Positions 15,880-23,031 of a stretch of DNA of 64,000 bases are shown here, one piece after another. This DNA comes from Candidatus Cryosericum septentrionale (lineage in GTDB: Bacteria > Caldisericota > Caldisericia > Cryosericales > Cryosericaceae), in the NCBI RefSeq assembly GCF_003570995.1, contig NZ_QXIY01000015.1, positions 1-64,000 of the forward strand, in the 5' to 3' direction. Below the pieces are notes generated by a model, which saw nothing but the letters and a program-made list of their open reading frames with translations, ran no database searches and was not told the origin of the DNA. Made by a program: the position numbers and the translations under genes. Every line of letters begins with the position of its first letter. The stretch's first letter is position 1.

Positions 15880-16756
15880 GTACATCTTCTTCTCAGGAAA
15901 GGGCGGTGTCGGCAAGACGTCTATGGCGTGCACGGCAGCGGTCTACTATGCAGACAACGGCAAGAAGACCCTCATCGTTACAACAGACCCGGCATCGAAC
16001 CTGGCCGATGTATTCGAGCAACCCATAGGTCACCACGTAACGCCCATTACCGGTGTCCCCAATCTGTGGGCCATGGAAATCGACCCGGACGAAGCCACCC
16101 GTGAGTACAAGGAGCGCTCGTTGGCTCCTATGCGAGGGCTCTTTGACGATGAGATGCTGAAGGTTGTGGAGGAGCAGCTCAGTGGCCCATGTACAGAGGA
16201 GATGGCCGCGTTCGACAAGTTCACCGATTTCATGGAAGACGACAACTGGGATGTCATCGTCTTCGATACGGCGCCTACGGGGCATACGCTGCGGCTTCTG
16301 CAGTTGCCGGTTGAATGGAGCAAACACATTCGGGACAGCGCTCAAGGGAGTGGCCAGACATGCATGGGCCCTGTCGCCTTGATTCAAGACAGCAAACAGA
16401 AGTACGACGACGCGATAGCCCGACTTCGGGATGCAGTCCGGACGCAGTTTGTCTTCGTGATGCAGGCGGAACAGACATCCCTGGAGGAGACATCACGTTC
16501 CATCGCGGAGTTAGTAGCCTTGGGTGTGGCGACATCGAGAATCATCGTGAACGGGCTGATCCCGGAGGCTGAGACGGTGAATCCATTCTTTGGGAGGCGG
16601 CGCGAGATGCAGGAGACCTACCTGGAACGCGCCAAGCAGTTGTACGCGGGTATGCCTGTCCAGACGATGGAGTTGCTCGACAGTGAGATCAAGGGAGTAG
16701 CGATGTTCCGCAAGTGCGCTCCGATGCTGTTTCAGCGAGGCACCACAGATGTATGA
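15869..16756 (+). CDS. arsA: ArsA arsenite-stimulated ATPase, first single-domain copy
   Basis: This 295-residue protein corresponds to one half of the ~580-residue E. coli ArsA. The Walker A/P-loop is GKGGVGKTS (residues 10-18), the signal-transduction DTAPTGHT motif lies near 130, and metalloid-site cysteines are seen in LSGPCTEEMAAF and SGQTCMGPVAL (equivalent to Cys113 and Cys172). It overlaps arsD by 11 nt and the second arsA by 8 nt, so the two halves are made together and probably pair as a heterodimer. It energises metalloid efflux. No cognate ArsB is seen. Confidence 0.92.
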   Translation: MRPEYIFFSGKGGVGKTSMACTAAVYYADNGKKTLIVTTDPASNLADVFEQPIGHHVTPITGVPNLWAMEIDPDEATREYKERSLAPMRGLFDDEMLKVVEEQLSGPCTEEMAAFDKFTDFMEDDNWDVIVFDTAPTGHTLRLLQLPVEWSKHIRDSAQGSGQTCMGPVALIQDSKQKYDDAIARLRDAVRTQFVFVMQAEQTSLEETSRSIAELVALGVATSRIIVNGLIPEAETVNPFFGRRREMQETYLERAKQLYAGMPVQTMELLDSEIKGVAMFRKCAPMLFQRGTTDV

Positions 16757-17651
16757 CGTCGAGAGCCTGTTGCATCCAAGTTCGAAGGGTGCCAGGCAGG
16801 TGTTCTTTGCAGGCAAGGGCGGAGTGGGCAAAACGACCATTGCTTGCCTGACCGCGGTACACACGGCTCGACAAGGGTACCGGACTCTGCTTCTGACCAC
16901 CGACCCTGCAGCACACACCGGCAGCGTCCTTGGCAGGACGGTGACGGACCAGGTGGGACCTGTCGACGGTGTTTCAGGGTTGTCTGCAGCGAAGATCGAT
17001 CAGAAGCAGGCAACTGAGGACTACAAGAAGGGGATTCTCGATGACGCGCGGGCCAAATTCGACGAAGCCACGATCCGCGCCATGACCGAGGAGCTGGCCT
17101 CTCCCTGCACGGAGGAGATGGCAGCTTTCCAGCGTTTTATCGACCTGTCGAGTACCCCGGGATTCGATGTTATCGTCTTTGACACAGCACCGACGGGGCA
17201 TACTCTGAGACTCCTCGAACTTCCTCTGGATTGGGGCGAACAGATCAGACTCAAGGCCGGTGCGACCGAGGGGTTATCCGAGGGGGATCGGCTACAGAAA
17301 GATCGGTTTGACCGAGTACTGGGCGCAATGCGGGATCCCGGCCTGACGACGTTCAGCTTCGTTATGTACCCCGAGAGCACCCCCATCCTGGAGGCACAGC
17401 GTGCATCTCAGGAGTTGGTGATAATCGGCGTTGCGACACAGCTCGTCGTGGCGAACCTGCTGATTGCCGAGGAACAGGCGACGACGCCGTTCTTCCAGAA
17501 GCGTAAGAAGATGCAGTTGGAATACCTGGACGACATGAAGCGACGCTTTGCGGGAGCTGCGTTGCTGCAGGTTCCAATGATGGATAGTGACATTCGTGGC
17601 ATCGACAAGCTGGACATGCTGGACAAAATCGTATTTGGAGGGATTGCATAA
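16749..17651 (+). CDS. arsA: ArsA arsenite-stimulated ATPase, second single-domain copy
   Basis: This 300-residue protein parallels the first copy but is clearly diverged. The P-loop is GKGGVGKTT (residues 22-30), DTAPTGHT follows, and the metalloid-site cysteine lies in LASPCTEEMAAFQRF (equivalent to Cys422 of fused ArsA). The region matching Cys172 lacks a cysteine (LKAGATEGLSEGD). This is what is found in the A2 half of the two-domain protein, so the pair looks like an unfused A1+A2. The stop TAA overlaps the next gene's ATG (TAATG). Confidence 0.92.
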   Translation: MYDVESLLHPSSKGARQVFFAGKGGVGKTTIACLTAVHTARQGYRTLLLTTDPAAHTGSVLGRTVTDQVGPVDGVSGLSAAKIDQKQATEDYKKGILDDARAKFDEATIRAMTEELASPCTEEMAAFQRFIDLSSTPGFDVIVFDTAPTGHTLRLLELPLDWGEQIRLKAGATEGLSEGDRLQKDRFDRVLGAMRDPGLTTFSFVMYPESTPILEAQRASQELVIIGVATQLVVANLLIAEEQATTPFFQKRKKMQLEYLDDMKRRFAGAALLQVPMMDSDIRGIDKLDMLDKIVFGGIA

Positions 17652-18025
17652 TGGCAGAGACTATTGTTGAGATCGAGGTCTATGGCATTTGGGATCAGGC
17701 CCCAGTGGTCTCGTCGTGTGGGTGCGGTGGAGGCGGGTGCGCCACGCCGACGCAGACGATGGGTGAGATGTTTGACAGTCTGAGGACGTCGCTCGATGCG
17801 AGCGACGTCAAGGAGCGGTGCTCACTGAGATTCATCGACGTCATCAAGGACAGCGACCCACAGGTCAACCAAGTCCGCCAACAGGTCGAAACTGGATATT
17901 CGCTGCCGCTGACCGCACTGAACGGCAAGTGGTCGTTCTATGGTGGCATATCGAACGACATGTTCTACCACAAAATACGAGAAATCCTGACTGGGGAGAA
18001 AGAGCAGGTCAAGGGGGTACGCTGA
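17651..18025 (+). CDS. cysteine-rich ArsD-like small protein
   Basis: I do not recognise this 124-residue protein as a named family. It begins IVEIEVYGIWDQAP, then CGCGGGGC (Cys23, Cys25, Cys30), a helix, a second strand around SLRFIDVIKD, and near the end LPLTALNGKWSFYGGIS. The layout (strand, Cys cluster, helix, strand, Pro-containing strand pair, helix) is that of ArsD, including LP(V/L)T at the same place. I infer a second thioredoxin-fold metallochaperone for the ArsA pair. It is translationally coupled to arsA2. A plain redox protein is an alternative. Confidence 0.7.
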   Translation: MAETIVEIEVYGIWDQAPVVSSCGCGGGGCATPTQTMGEMFDSLRTSLDASDVKERCSLRFIDVIKDSDPQVNQVRQQVETGYSLPLTALNGKWSFYGGISNDMFYHKIREILTGEKEQVKGVR

Positions 18026-18109
18026 CTCGCTGACGCAACCAGGTCAGAGCAAGCTGCCTGGCATCGTATGGTGTGGGCAGTTTGCTGCCTGCTGTTGGCG
18101 AATCTTAGA

Positions 18110-18190
18110 CTATGCTCTCGCGTGCTTCTCGATGAGTTCGACCAGCTCGGGAAGTCGATGCCATCACTGTATATTGTCTCGAGGGTTGAT
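18110..18190 (-). pseudogene. relic of an AOR gene 3' end
   Basis: On the minus strand this reads LETIYSDGIDFP, then, after a one-base loss, ELVELIEKHARA and a TAG. The intact AOR at 19931-22105 ends LETVKADGIDFPELVDLIGKHAHKV. Nothing recognisable remains upstream. It shows that an AOR gene once stood here in the orientation of the present one, before the second ars unit was inserted or the AOR was lost. Confidence 0.7.
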
Positions 18191-18191
18191 C

Positions 18192-18234
18192 TTGACACTC
18201 GAATGTCTTCGTGTAATATATCAATGTACATTGA
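18192..18234 (+). promoter_or_regulatory. promoter and palindromic operator of arsR2
   Basis: TTGACA (18192-18197), 16-nt spacer, TAATAT (18214-18219), then the perfect 14-bp palindrome TCAATGTACATTGA (18221-18234) over the expected start site. ArsR/SmtB repressors bind such sites, so the gene just downstream is probably autoregulated. Confidence 0.8.
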
Positions 18235-18252
18235 ATCAATGGGAGTTGTGAC

Positions 18253-18579
18253 ATGGATGAGCGTTCGCCTGACTGTGAGGTACGGAACATAGGTACTGAC
18301 TGGAACTCTGCATGCGAGGAGCAGGCGAAGTTTGTGTCAGTTCTGGTTGGTCTGCAGCGCATCAAGATTCTGAGGTTGTTGCGCGGTGGTGAGCAGTGTG
18401 TCTGCGAGATCGAACGTTCGCTCGGCATCCCGCAGAACTTGGTCTCGCATCACCTGAGGGTCCTGCGCGAGGCAGGATTGGTCTCGGCACAAAGAGAAGG
18501 GCAGTTCGTGCACTACTCGCGAGTCGAGGACCGCATCCATCAACTGATGCTGGCGATGGAAGGACTACTGTCAAACTAG
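18253..18579 (+). CDS. arsR: ArsR-family metalloregulator, second copy
   Basis: This 108-residue protein has the winged-helix core IKILRLLRGGEQCVCEIERSL with the CVCE metalloid motif, then LGIPQNLVSHHLRVLREAGLV. Extra cysteines near the N-terminus (DCEVRNIG, NSACEEQ) could form a third ligand. GGAG precedes the ATG. The operator palindrome immediately upstream suggests autoregulation. It heads a short operon with the CxxC protein (8 nt gap), and possibly the permease beyond the terminator. It is not close in sequence to the first ArsR. Confidence 0.9.
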   Translation: MDERSPDCEVRNIGTDWNSACEEQAKFVSVLVGLQRIKILRLLRGGEQCVCEIERSLGIPQNLVSHHLRVLREAGLVSAQREGQFVHYSRVEDRIHQLMLAMEGLLSN

Positions 18580-18587
18580 GAGAAATC

Positions 18588-18830
18588 ATGCATATCGAGA
18601 TTCTGGGTCCTGGCTGCGCGCGCTGCCACGGGCTTGAGGCGAATGTCCACAAGGCGCTGGAAATGCTTGGCAGGGAAGCCGAGGTCGTCGACGTGACGGA
18701 TATTCAGCAGATCATGGCCTACGGTGTCATGTCCACACCTGCTCTTGTCATTGACGGCAAGGTCATCACCGCAGGCAGGGTACTGTCGCCAGAGGAAGCA
18801 AAGAAAGCCATCGTCGGCGCTGGCGCCTGA
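18588..18830 (+). CDS. thioredoxin-like small redox-disulfide protein
   Basis: This 80-residue protein starts at the ATG after AGGAG. It has the mini-thioredoxin form: MHIEILGPGCARCHGLE (active CxxC), EVVDVTDIQQIMAYGVMSTPALVIDGK with the cis-Pro, then a helix. Proteins of this kind are often encoded beside ArsP-type permeases and ArsR repressors. It could reduce arsenicals or keep the permease cysteines reduced (inference). A terminator follows within 15 nt. Confidence 0.88.
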   Translation: MHIEILGPGCARCHGLEANVHKALEMLGREAEVVDVTDIQQIMAYGVMSTPALVIDGKVITAGRVLSPEEAKKAIVGAGA

Positions 18831-18842
18831 CGGGGTAGCCGG

Positions 18843-18864
18843 AGGGCGGGCGACCGCCTTTTTT
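18843..18864 (+). terminator. rho-independent terminator
   Basis: GGCGG-GCGA-CCGCC stem-loop followed by TTTTTT. It separates the arsR2/thioredoxin pair from the permease gene, so read-through or a second promoter would be needed for the latter. Confidence 0.8.
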
Positions 18865-18870
18865 AAACGC

Positions 18871-18880
18871 TGATATATCA
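18871..18880 (+). promoter_or_regulatory. TGATATATCA palindrome before permease gene
   Basis: A perfect 10-bp palindrome directly upstream of the ACGGAGG ribosome site of the permease. It may be an operator, but it is short. Confidence 0.35.
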
Positions 18881-18892
18881 ACGGAGGTTGCT

Positions 18893-19843
18893 ATGCTGAC
18901 ACTGTTTGCTGACTGGTTCACCTATACGCTTTTGCGCCTGCCAAAGGGGCGCCTGATAACGGAAGCCATCCACTTCTTCGTGTATGACATCCCCAAAATC
19001 TACCTGCTCCTCGTCGTTATCGTGTTTGTGGTCGCGATGCTCAGAACTTGGATTCCCGCCGAAAAGATCAAACGTCTGCTCGTTCACCGGCACCAGTTCG
19101 TCGGCAACATCCTTGCTGCTTCTCTAGGCATTCTCACACCCTTCTGCACGTGCTCGGCCATTCCGATGTTTATTGGATTCGTGGAGTCCGGCGTACCGCT
19201 TGGTGTGACATTCTCGTTTTTGGTGGCAAGTCCCATGATCAATGAGGTCGCGATGGTGTTGTTATGGGGGCTGTTTGGGGCCAGGGTCGCCTTGCTCTAT
19301 GTGGGAGTGGGGCTCCTTATCGCGATTGTGTCGGGTGTCATTATCAGTCGGCTTCACATGGAGAAGTACGTTGAGGATTATGTCTACATGATCAAGGTCG
19401 GCGCCGCTGCGGGCGATGCTCCCATGACCTTCAACAACCGCGTCGTCGCCAGCTGGAGATACGTAGGTGAGATCTTCCGCAAAGTGGCTCCATGGGTGGC
19501 GGTCGGCGTTGCCATCGGTGCATTTATCCATGGGTACGCTCCCGAGAATTTCCTGGCCAGATACGCAGGCCGTGACAATCCCTTTGCGGTTCTCATCGCC
19601 GTTGCGATCGGTATTCCGCTGTATTCGAACGCCGAGGGCGTCATCCCTGTCGTTCAGGCGTTGTGGGCTAAGGGTCTGCCTCTGGGGACGACACTGGCTT
19701 TCATGATGGCTGTCACCGGACTCTCGATGCCCGAGATGATTATCTTGCGCCGCGTTCTCAAGCCAAGACTGCTTGCAACATTCATTGGTGTCGTGGGTGT
19801 TGGTATTCTCATCGTTGGGTATTTCTTCAACTGGGTCCTGTAA
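18893..19843 (+). CDS. ArsP-type permease (DUF318/PF03773)
   Basis: This 316-residue membrane protein has about eight hydrophobic helices. The signature GILTPFCTCSAIPMFIG, with PFCTCS cysteines, and SPMINEVAM are typical of the ArsP/DUF318 permease family, some of which export trivalent organoarsenicals. GGAGG precedes the ATG. It is the only efflux candidate in the arsenic locus: ArsB and Acr3 are not seen. Whether the ArsA pair drives it is unknown. Confidence 0.85.
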   Translation: MLTLFADWFTYTLLRLPKGRLITEAIHFFVYDIPKIYLLLVVIVFVVAMLRTWIPAEKIKRLLVHRHQFVGNILAASLGILTPFCTCSAIPMFIGFVESGVPLGVTFSFLVASPMINEVAMVLLWGLFGARVALLYVGVGLLIAIVSGVIISRLHMEKYVEDYVYMIKVGAAAGDAPMTFNNRVVASWRYVGEIFRKVAPWVAVGVAIGAFIHGYAPENFLARYAGRDNPFAVLIAVAIGIPLYSNAEGVIPVVQALWAKGLPLGTTLAFMMAVTGLSMPEMIILRRVLKPRLLATFIGVVGVGILIVGYFFNWVL

Positions 19844-19877
19844 CTGCAGACGACGCACCTCTCCCCGAACAGCAAAG

Positions 19878-19904
19878 AAGCCCGGCCTCTTCGAGGCCGG
19901 GCTT
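19878..19904 (+). terminator. bidirectional terminator between permease and AOR
   Basis: A perfect 12-bp stem (AAGCCCGGCCTC / GAGGCCGGGCTT) with a 3-nt loop lies between two convergent genes, with short A/T runs on both sides. Confidence 0.85.
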
Positions 19905-19930
19905 TCTGATGTGGCAGAGCTGGCTGAAGA

Positions 19931-22105
19931 CTATACTTTGTGTGCGTGCTTCCCGATGAGGTCGACGAGTTCGGGGAAGTCGATACCATCCGCTTTCACT
20001 GTCTCCAGCGTGGGGACTCCGTCGGCATCCCAGCCGCGCCGGGCATACACCGCGTCCTGAAGCTGGCGGTACTGCGATTCACGGTACTCGCGCAGGGCTG
20101 CCATCTTCTGCTGAAGGCTCATGCCTGTGATGTCCACGTGTGCGGCCTCAGTCAACTGCGTGTCGTAGCGCTCCGCTCGGGACAGGTACTCCTCTTCGGT
20201 GACCGGGCCCATGCCACGGTACGGCATCCAGTCGTCCTTGCGCGTCCCCTGGCCCATGCGCAGATTGAAGACGCGCTGGAAGTCATACACGCGTTTGCTC
20301 TGTGCAAGCAGTCCGTCAAGGTCGAGTGCGATACCCGTCATGCCCTTGTACAGTAAGAGATAGTTCTCGATGTGTTCAGGGATCTTGGCGGCCTGCATTC
20401 CCGTATATTTGTCACGGTTGTCACGCGGCTCAGAATCGTTCCAGGGGAGCTTGCACAGGCCCATGAGCGAGAACCAGGTCCGGAACAGAGGAAAGAAGGA
20501 GAGAGCCTCGGCCTTGTCATCGAACGTCGGCAGTTGGCCCTTGACCTGATCCATGAAGATGAGCCACGCCTCGTCGTGCTGGGGACCCTTGGTGGCCATA
20601 GCGTATCCGCCCTGTTGAGCCAGCGAATCCTTGGACATGTACTCTGAGACTTCCATTCCCTTGATTTCCATGCCGATGTCGTTCAGAAAGTCGGCATCAG
20701 CATGGTACTGCTCGGCCAGGAGCTTCTTTAGTCTATGGACGCCGAGTCCGGCGACCACGCCGAAACCATGACCCTCACCGAGCTGATGAATCAGCTCGAG
20801 AGCGTCCATGTCGCTGCCGAAGTGCAGGTCGAGTCCGCCCGTGATCTCCTTGTTGATGATGCCGTTCTCGTAGCACTCCATGAGGAAGGCGAGCGTCGTG
20901 GCGAAGCCTACCAGGTCGATACCGTAGTAGTCACAGTAGAAACTGGCTTCGGCGACAAACAGCGGGTCGAAACTGCCTGTGTTGGAACCCAGCCCACCCA
21001 CCGTCTCGTATTCGGGCCCGTCAATGAGCACCTTCTGACCCTTGAGGGGCCCTGTCTTCAGTTGAACTGTGTCGATGCCATGGGCGCATGACATGGTGCA
21101 GCCCAGCCAGCAGCCATCGGGCATGTCCTGACTGATGAGGCGGAACCACACGTCGCTCCTGATGTCGACTGTTCTGGCGTCCGAGCCGAACTTGAAGTTC
21201 TTGACCGGAAGAACATCGACATTATCAAGGATTTCAACAGTGTTTGCCGTGCCGATCTCGCGCATCCTGCTGTGCGTGTGGTCGAGCGTCAGGATCTCCC
21301 TGTTCATTCTGGTACCGGCGGTCTTGATGGGTTCCAGGTCAGCTGGATTGTTGATGAGAGGAGTGGTACCGGCGAAATGAACGACCACCGCCTTGATCTT
21401 CTTGTCTCTGAAGACAGTCCCAGGTCCGCCTCGCGCCAACTGTTTGAGGCGCGTGTGGTTTCGTTTGGCGTCCCAGTAGCTCACATGGATGAGGCCGAGG
21501 AGTGAGTGCTCTGCACCAGTACCCGAGACTGCGACACTGACGTTCTTGCGATCGCCGGCGCCGTCAGCATACATCTCATGCAGGACTTCTGGCAAGTCGG
21601 AACTGTTGTCAGGTTCCTCAGGGGCGGTCTCGATAGTGACGAGACCTTTGTTGCCATCGATGAAGATGATAACATCCTCCGTGGCCTTGCCCTGTACTTC
21701 GACCATGTCGAAGCCAGAGAACTTCATGTACGGGGCGAGATACCCACCGCCATTGTTGTCGACGGGAACCCCCGTCTCCGGAGAGATGGTGACCGAATGC
21801 ATCTTGCCGGCACCGGGGTACTGCGTGATGCCGGTGAGCGGTCCGGCGCAGAAGATCAGCTCATTCTCGGGGTCATTCCAGTGCGTCGTCGGTTTGACCG
21901 CCTGCCAGAGATAGTACAGCCCGTAGCCGCGCCCCCCCGTGAACTTCTCCTTGACCATTGGGTCGATGGCACGTTCCTCGATGACATTTGTCGTCAGGTT
22001 GACGTACAATCTGCGGTCTGTGTACCCCTTGTTGATTCTGGCAGGCTTGTAGGAATACGTCGCCAGGACCTTGTGTGCCTGTCGCATTTCCTCGATGGTC
22101 TTCAC
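19931..22105 (-). CDS. aldehyde:ferredoxin oxidoreductase (tungsten), complete
   Basis: This 724-residue enzyme is longer than typical AOR (~605-650). The N-domain has FTGGRGYGLYYL and GPLTG, the pterin region RLKQLARGGPGTVFRDKKIKA, and the cluster ligands are Cys332, Cys336 and Cys340 (GCWLGCTMSC, spaced Cx3Cx3C) plus Cys551 (MGLCKLPW). Pyrococcus AOR uses Cx2Cx3C, so this belongs to a divergent branch near BamB or other AOR-like enzymes. AOR oxidises aldehydes with ferredoxin. The substrate here may come from amino-acid breakdown, given the Liv importer upstream. A hairpin at 22243 suggests its own transcript. AGAAGGTG precedes the ATG. Confidence 0.9.
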   Translation of the reverse strand: MKTIEEMRQAHKVLATYSYKPARINKGYTDRRLYVNLTTNVIEERAIDPMVKEKFTGGRGYGLYYLWQAVKPTTHWNDPENELIFCAGPLTGITQYPGAGKMHSVTISPETGVPVDNNGGGYLAPYMKFSGFDMVEVQGKATEDVIIFIDGNKGLVTIETAPEEPDNSSDLPEVLHEMYADGAGDRKNVSVAVSGTGAEHSLLGLIHVSYWDAKRNHTRLKQLARGGPGTVFRDKKIKAVVVHFAGTTPLINNPADLEPIKTAGTRMNREILTLDHTHSRMREIGTANTVEILDNVDVLPVKNFKFGSDARTVDIRSDVWFRLISQDMPDGCWLGCTMSCAHGIDTVQLKTGPLKGQKVLIDGPEYETVGGLGSNTGSFDPLFVAEASFYCDYYGIDLVGFATTLAFLMECYENGIINKEITGGLDLHFGSDMDALELIHQLGEGHGFGVVAGLGVHRLKKLLAEQYHADADFLNDIGMEIKGMEVSEYMSKDSLAQQGGYAMATKGPQHDEAWLIFMDQVKGQLPTFDDKAEALSFFPLFRTWFSLMGLCKLPWNDSEPRDNRDKYTGMQAAKIPEHIENYLLLYKGMTGIALDLDGLLAQSKRVYDFQRVFNLRMGQGTRKDDWMPYRGMGPVTEEEYLSRAERYDTQLTEAAHVDITGMSLQQKMAALREYRESQYRQLQDAVYARRGWDADGVPTLETVKADGIDFPELVDLIGKHAHKV

Positions 22106-22242
22106 CTTCTACCTCCCGGTTGGTTGTGAATCCGCTCACATGGTAGGTCAATCAACACGTTGTTCAAGGTGGCGCGTCGTGGTGCGCCAGTACTGGTTGA
22201 CTGCGTCTGTGGTGCATCCTCGATTCTGCTGTGTGGGCAAGA

Positions 22243-22264
22243 GGGCCCGGCATACACCGGGCCC
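22243..22264 (-). terminator. stem-loop after livF
   Basis: GGGCCCGG pairs with CCGGGCCC (8 bp, 6-nt loop) just downstream of livF on the minus strand, ahead of the AOR gene. Confidence 0.55.
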
Positions 22265-22289
22265 CAGAGAGGAGGAACGCTGATTCAGG

Positions 22290-23030
22290 TCAGCAAGTGA
22301 CTTTGGAGCCCCCAAGGTAGGCAGCGCGGACGCCCTCGTCGTTCCTGAGGTCACAGGCGTTGCCCTCGATGGCGATCTTGCCGAGCTCCAGGATATAGCC
22401 GTACCGTGCGACACTCAGTGCCTTGCGGGCGTTCTGCTCCACCAGGAGGATGGAGACACCCTCTTCCTCGTGGATCTGCCGGATAACCCGGAAGATCTCC
22501 TGGAGGATGATGGGGGCAAGTCCCAGTGAGGGTTCGTCGAGCAGCAGGACGTGGGGTTTGGAGATGAGCCCGCGCCCGATGGCCAGCATCTGCTGTTCGC
22601 CACCCGAGAGCGTCCCCGCCAGCTGCTTGCGCCGTTCCTTGAGGATGGGGAAGAGGCTGAAGATCCATTCCTTGGTCTTCTCCAGTTCCTTGCCGGCCGG
22701 CATGTTGCGGACGCCGTAGGCGCCCAAGTTCAGGTTTTCCTCCGTCGTCAGAGTGGCAAAGACGTGCCTGCCTTCGGGCACATGCGCGATACCCAGCCCT
22801 GCGAGCTGGAAAGCCGGTACTGTGGCAAGGTCCCGTCCCTTGAGCGCGATGGAACCTCCCTTGATGGGCTGGATGCGCGAGATGGACTTGAGCAGCGTTG
22901 TCTTGCCTGCCCCGTTTGCGCCGAGCACGGCGACGATGTCATGTTCCCCAAGCTCGACGGTGATGCCCTTCAGAGCCTGCACAGCCCCATAATTGACGAC
23001 AAGGTCCTTCACTGCCAGTACGGTCGCCAT
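22290..23030 (-). CDS. livF: branched-chain amino acid ABC transporter ATPase LivF
   Basis: This 246-residue protein has Walker A GANGAGKTT, signature LSGGEQQMLAIGRGL, Walker B VLLLDEPSLGLAP and switch His replaced by VEQN as usual in LivF. The start at 23030 (ATGGCGACC) is 9 nt after AAGGAGG. The ATG at 23039 abuts the ribosome site. It overlaps or abuts the stop of the fused livM-livG gene. It forms the ATPase pair with the LivG domain on the cytoplasmic face of the importer. Confidence 0.95.
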   Translation of the reverse strand: MATVLAVKDLVVNYGAVQALKGITVELGEHDIVAVLGANGAGKTTLLKSISRIQPIKGGSIALKGRDLATVPAFQLAGLGIAHVPEGRHVFATLTTEENLNLGAYGVRNMPAGKELEKTKEWIFSLFPILKERRKQLAGTLSGGEQQMLAIGRGLISKPHVLLLDEPSLGLAPIILQEIFRVIRQIHEEEGVSILLVEQNARKALSVARYGYILELGKIAIEGNACDLRNDEGVRAAYLGGSKVTC

Positions 23031-23031
23031 G

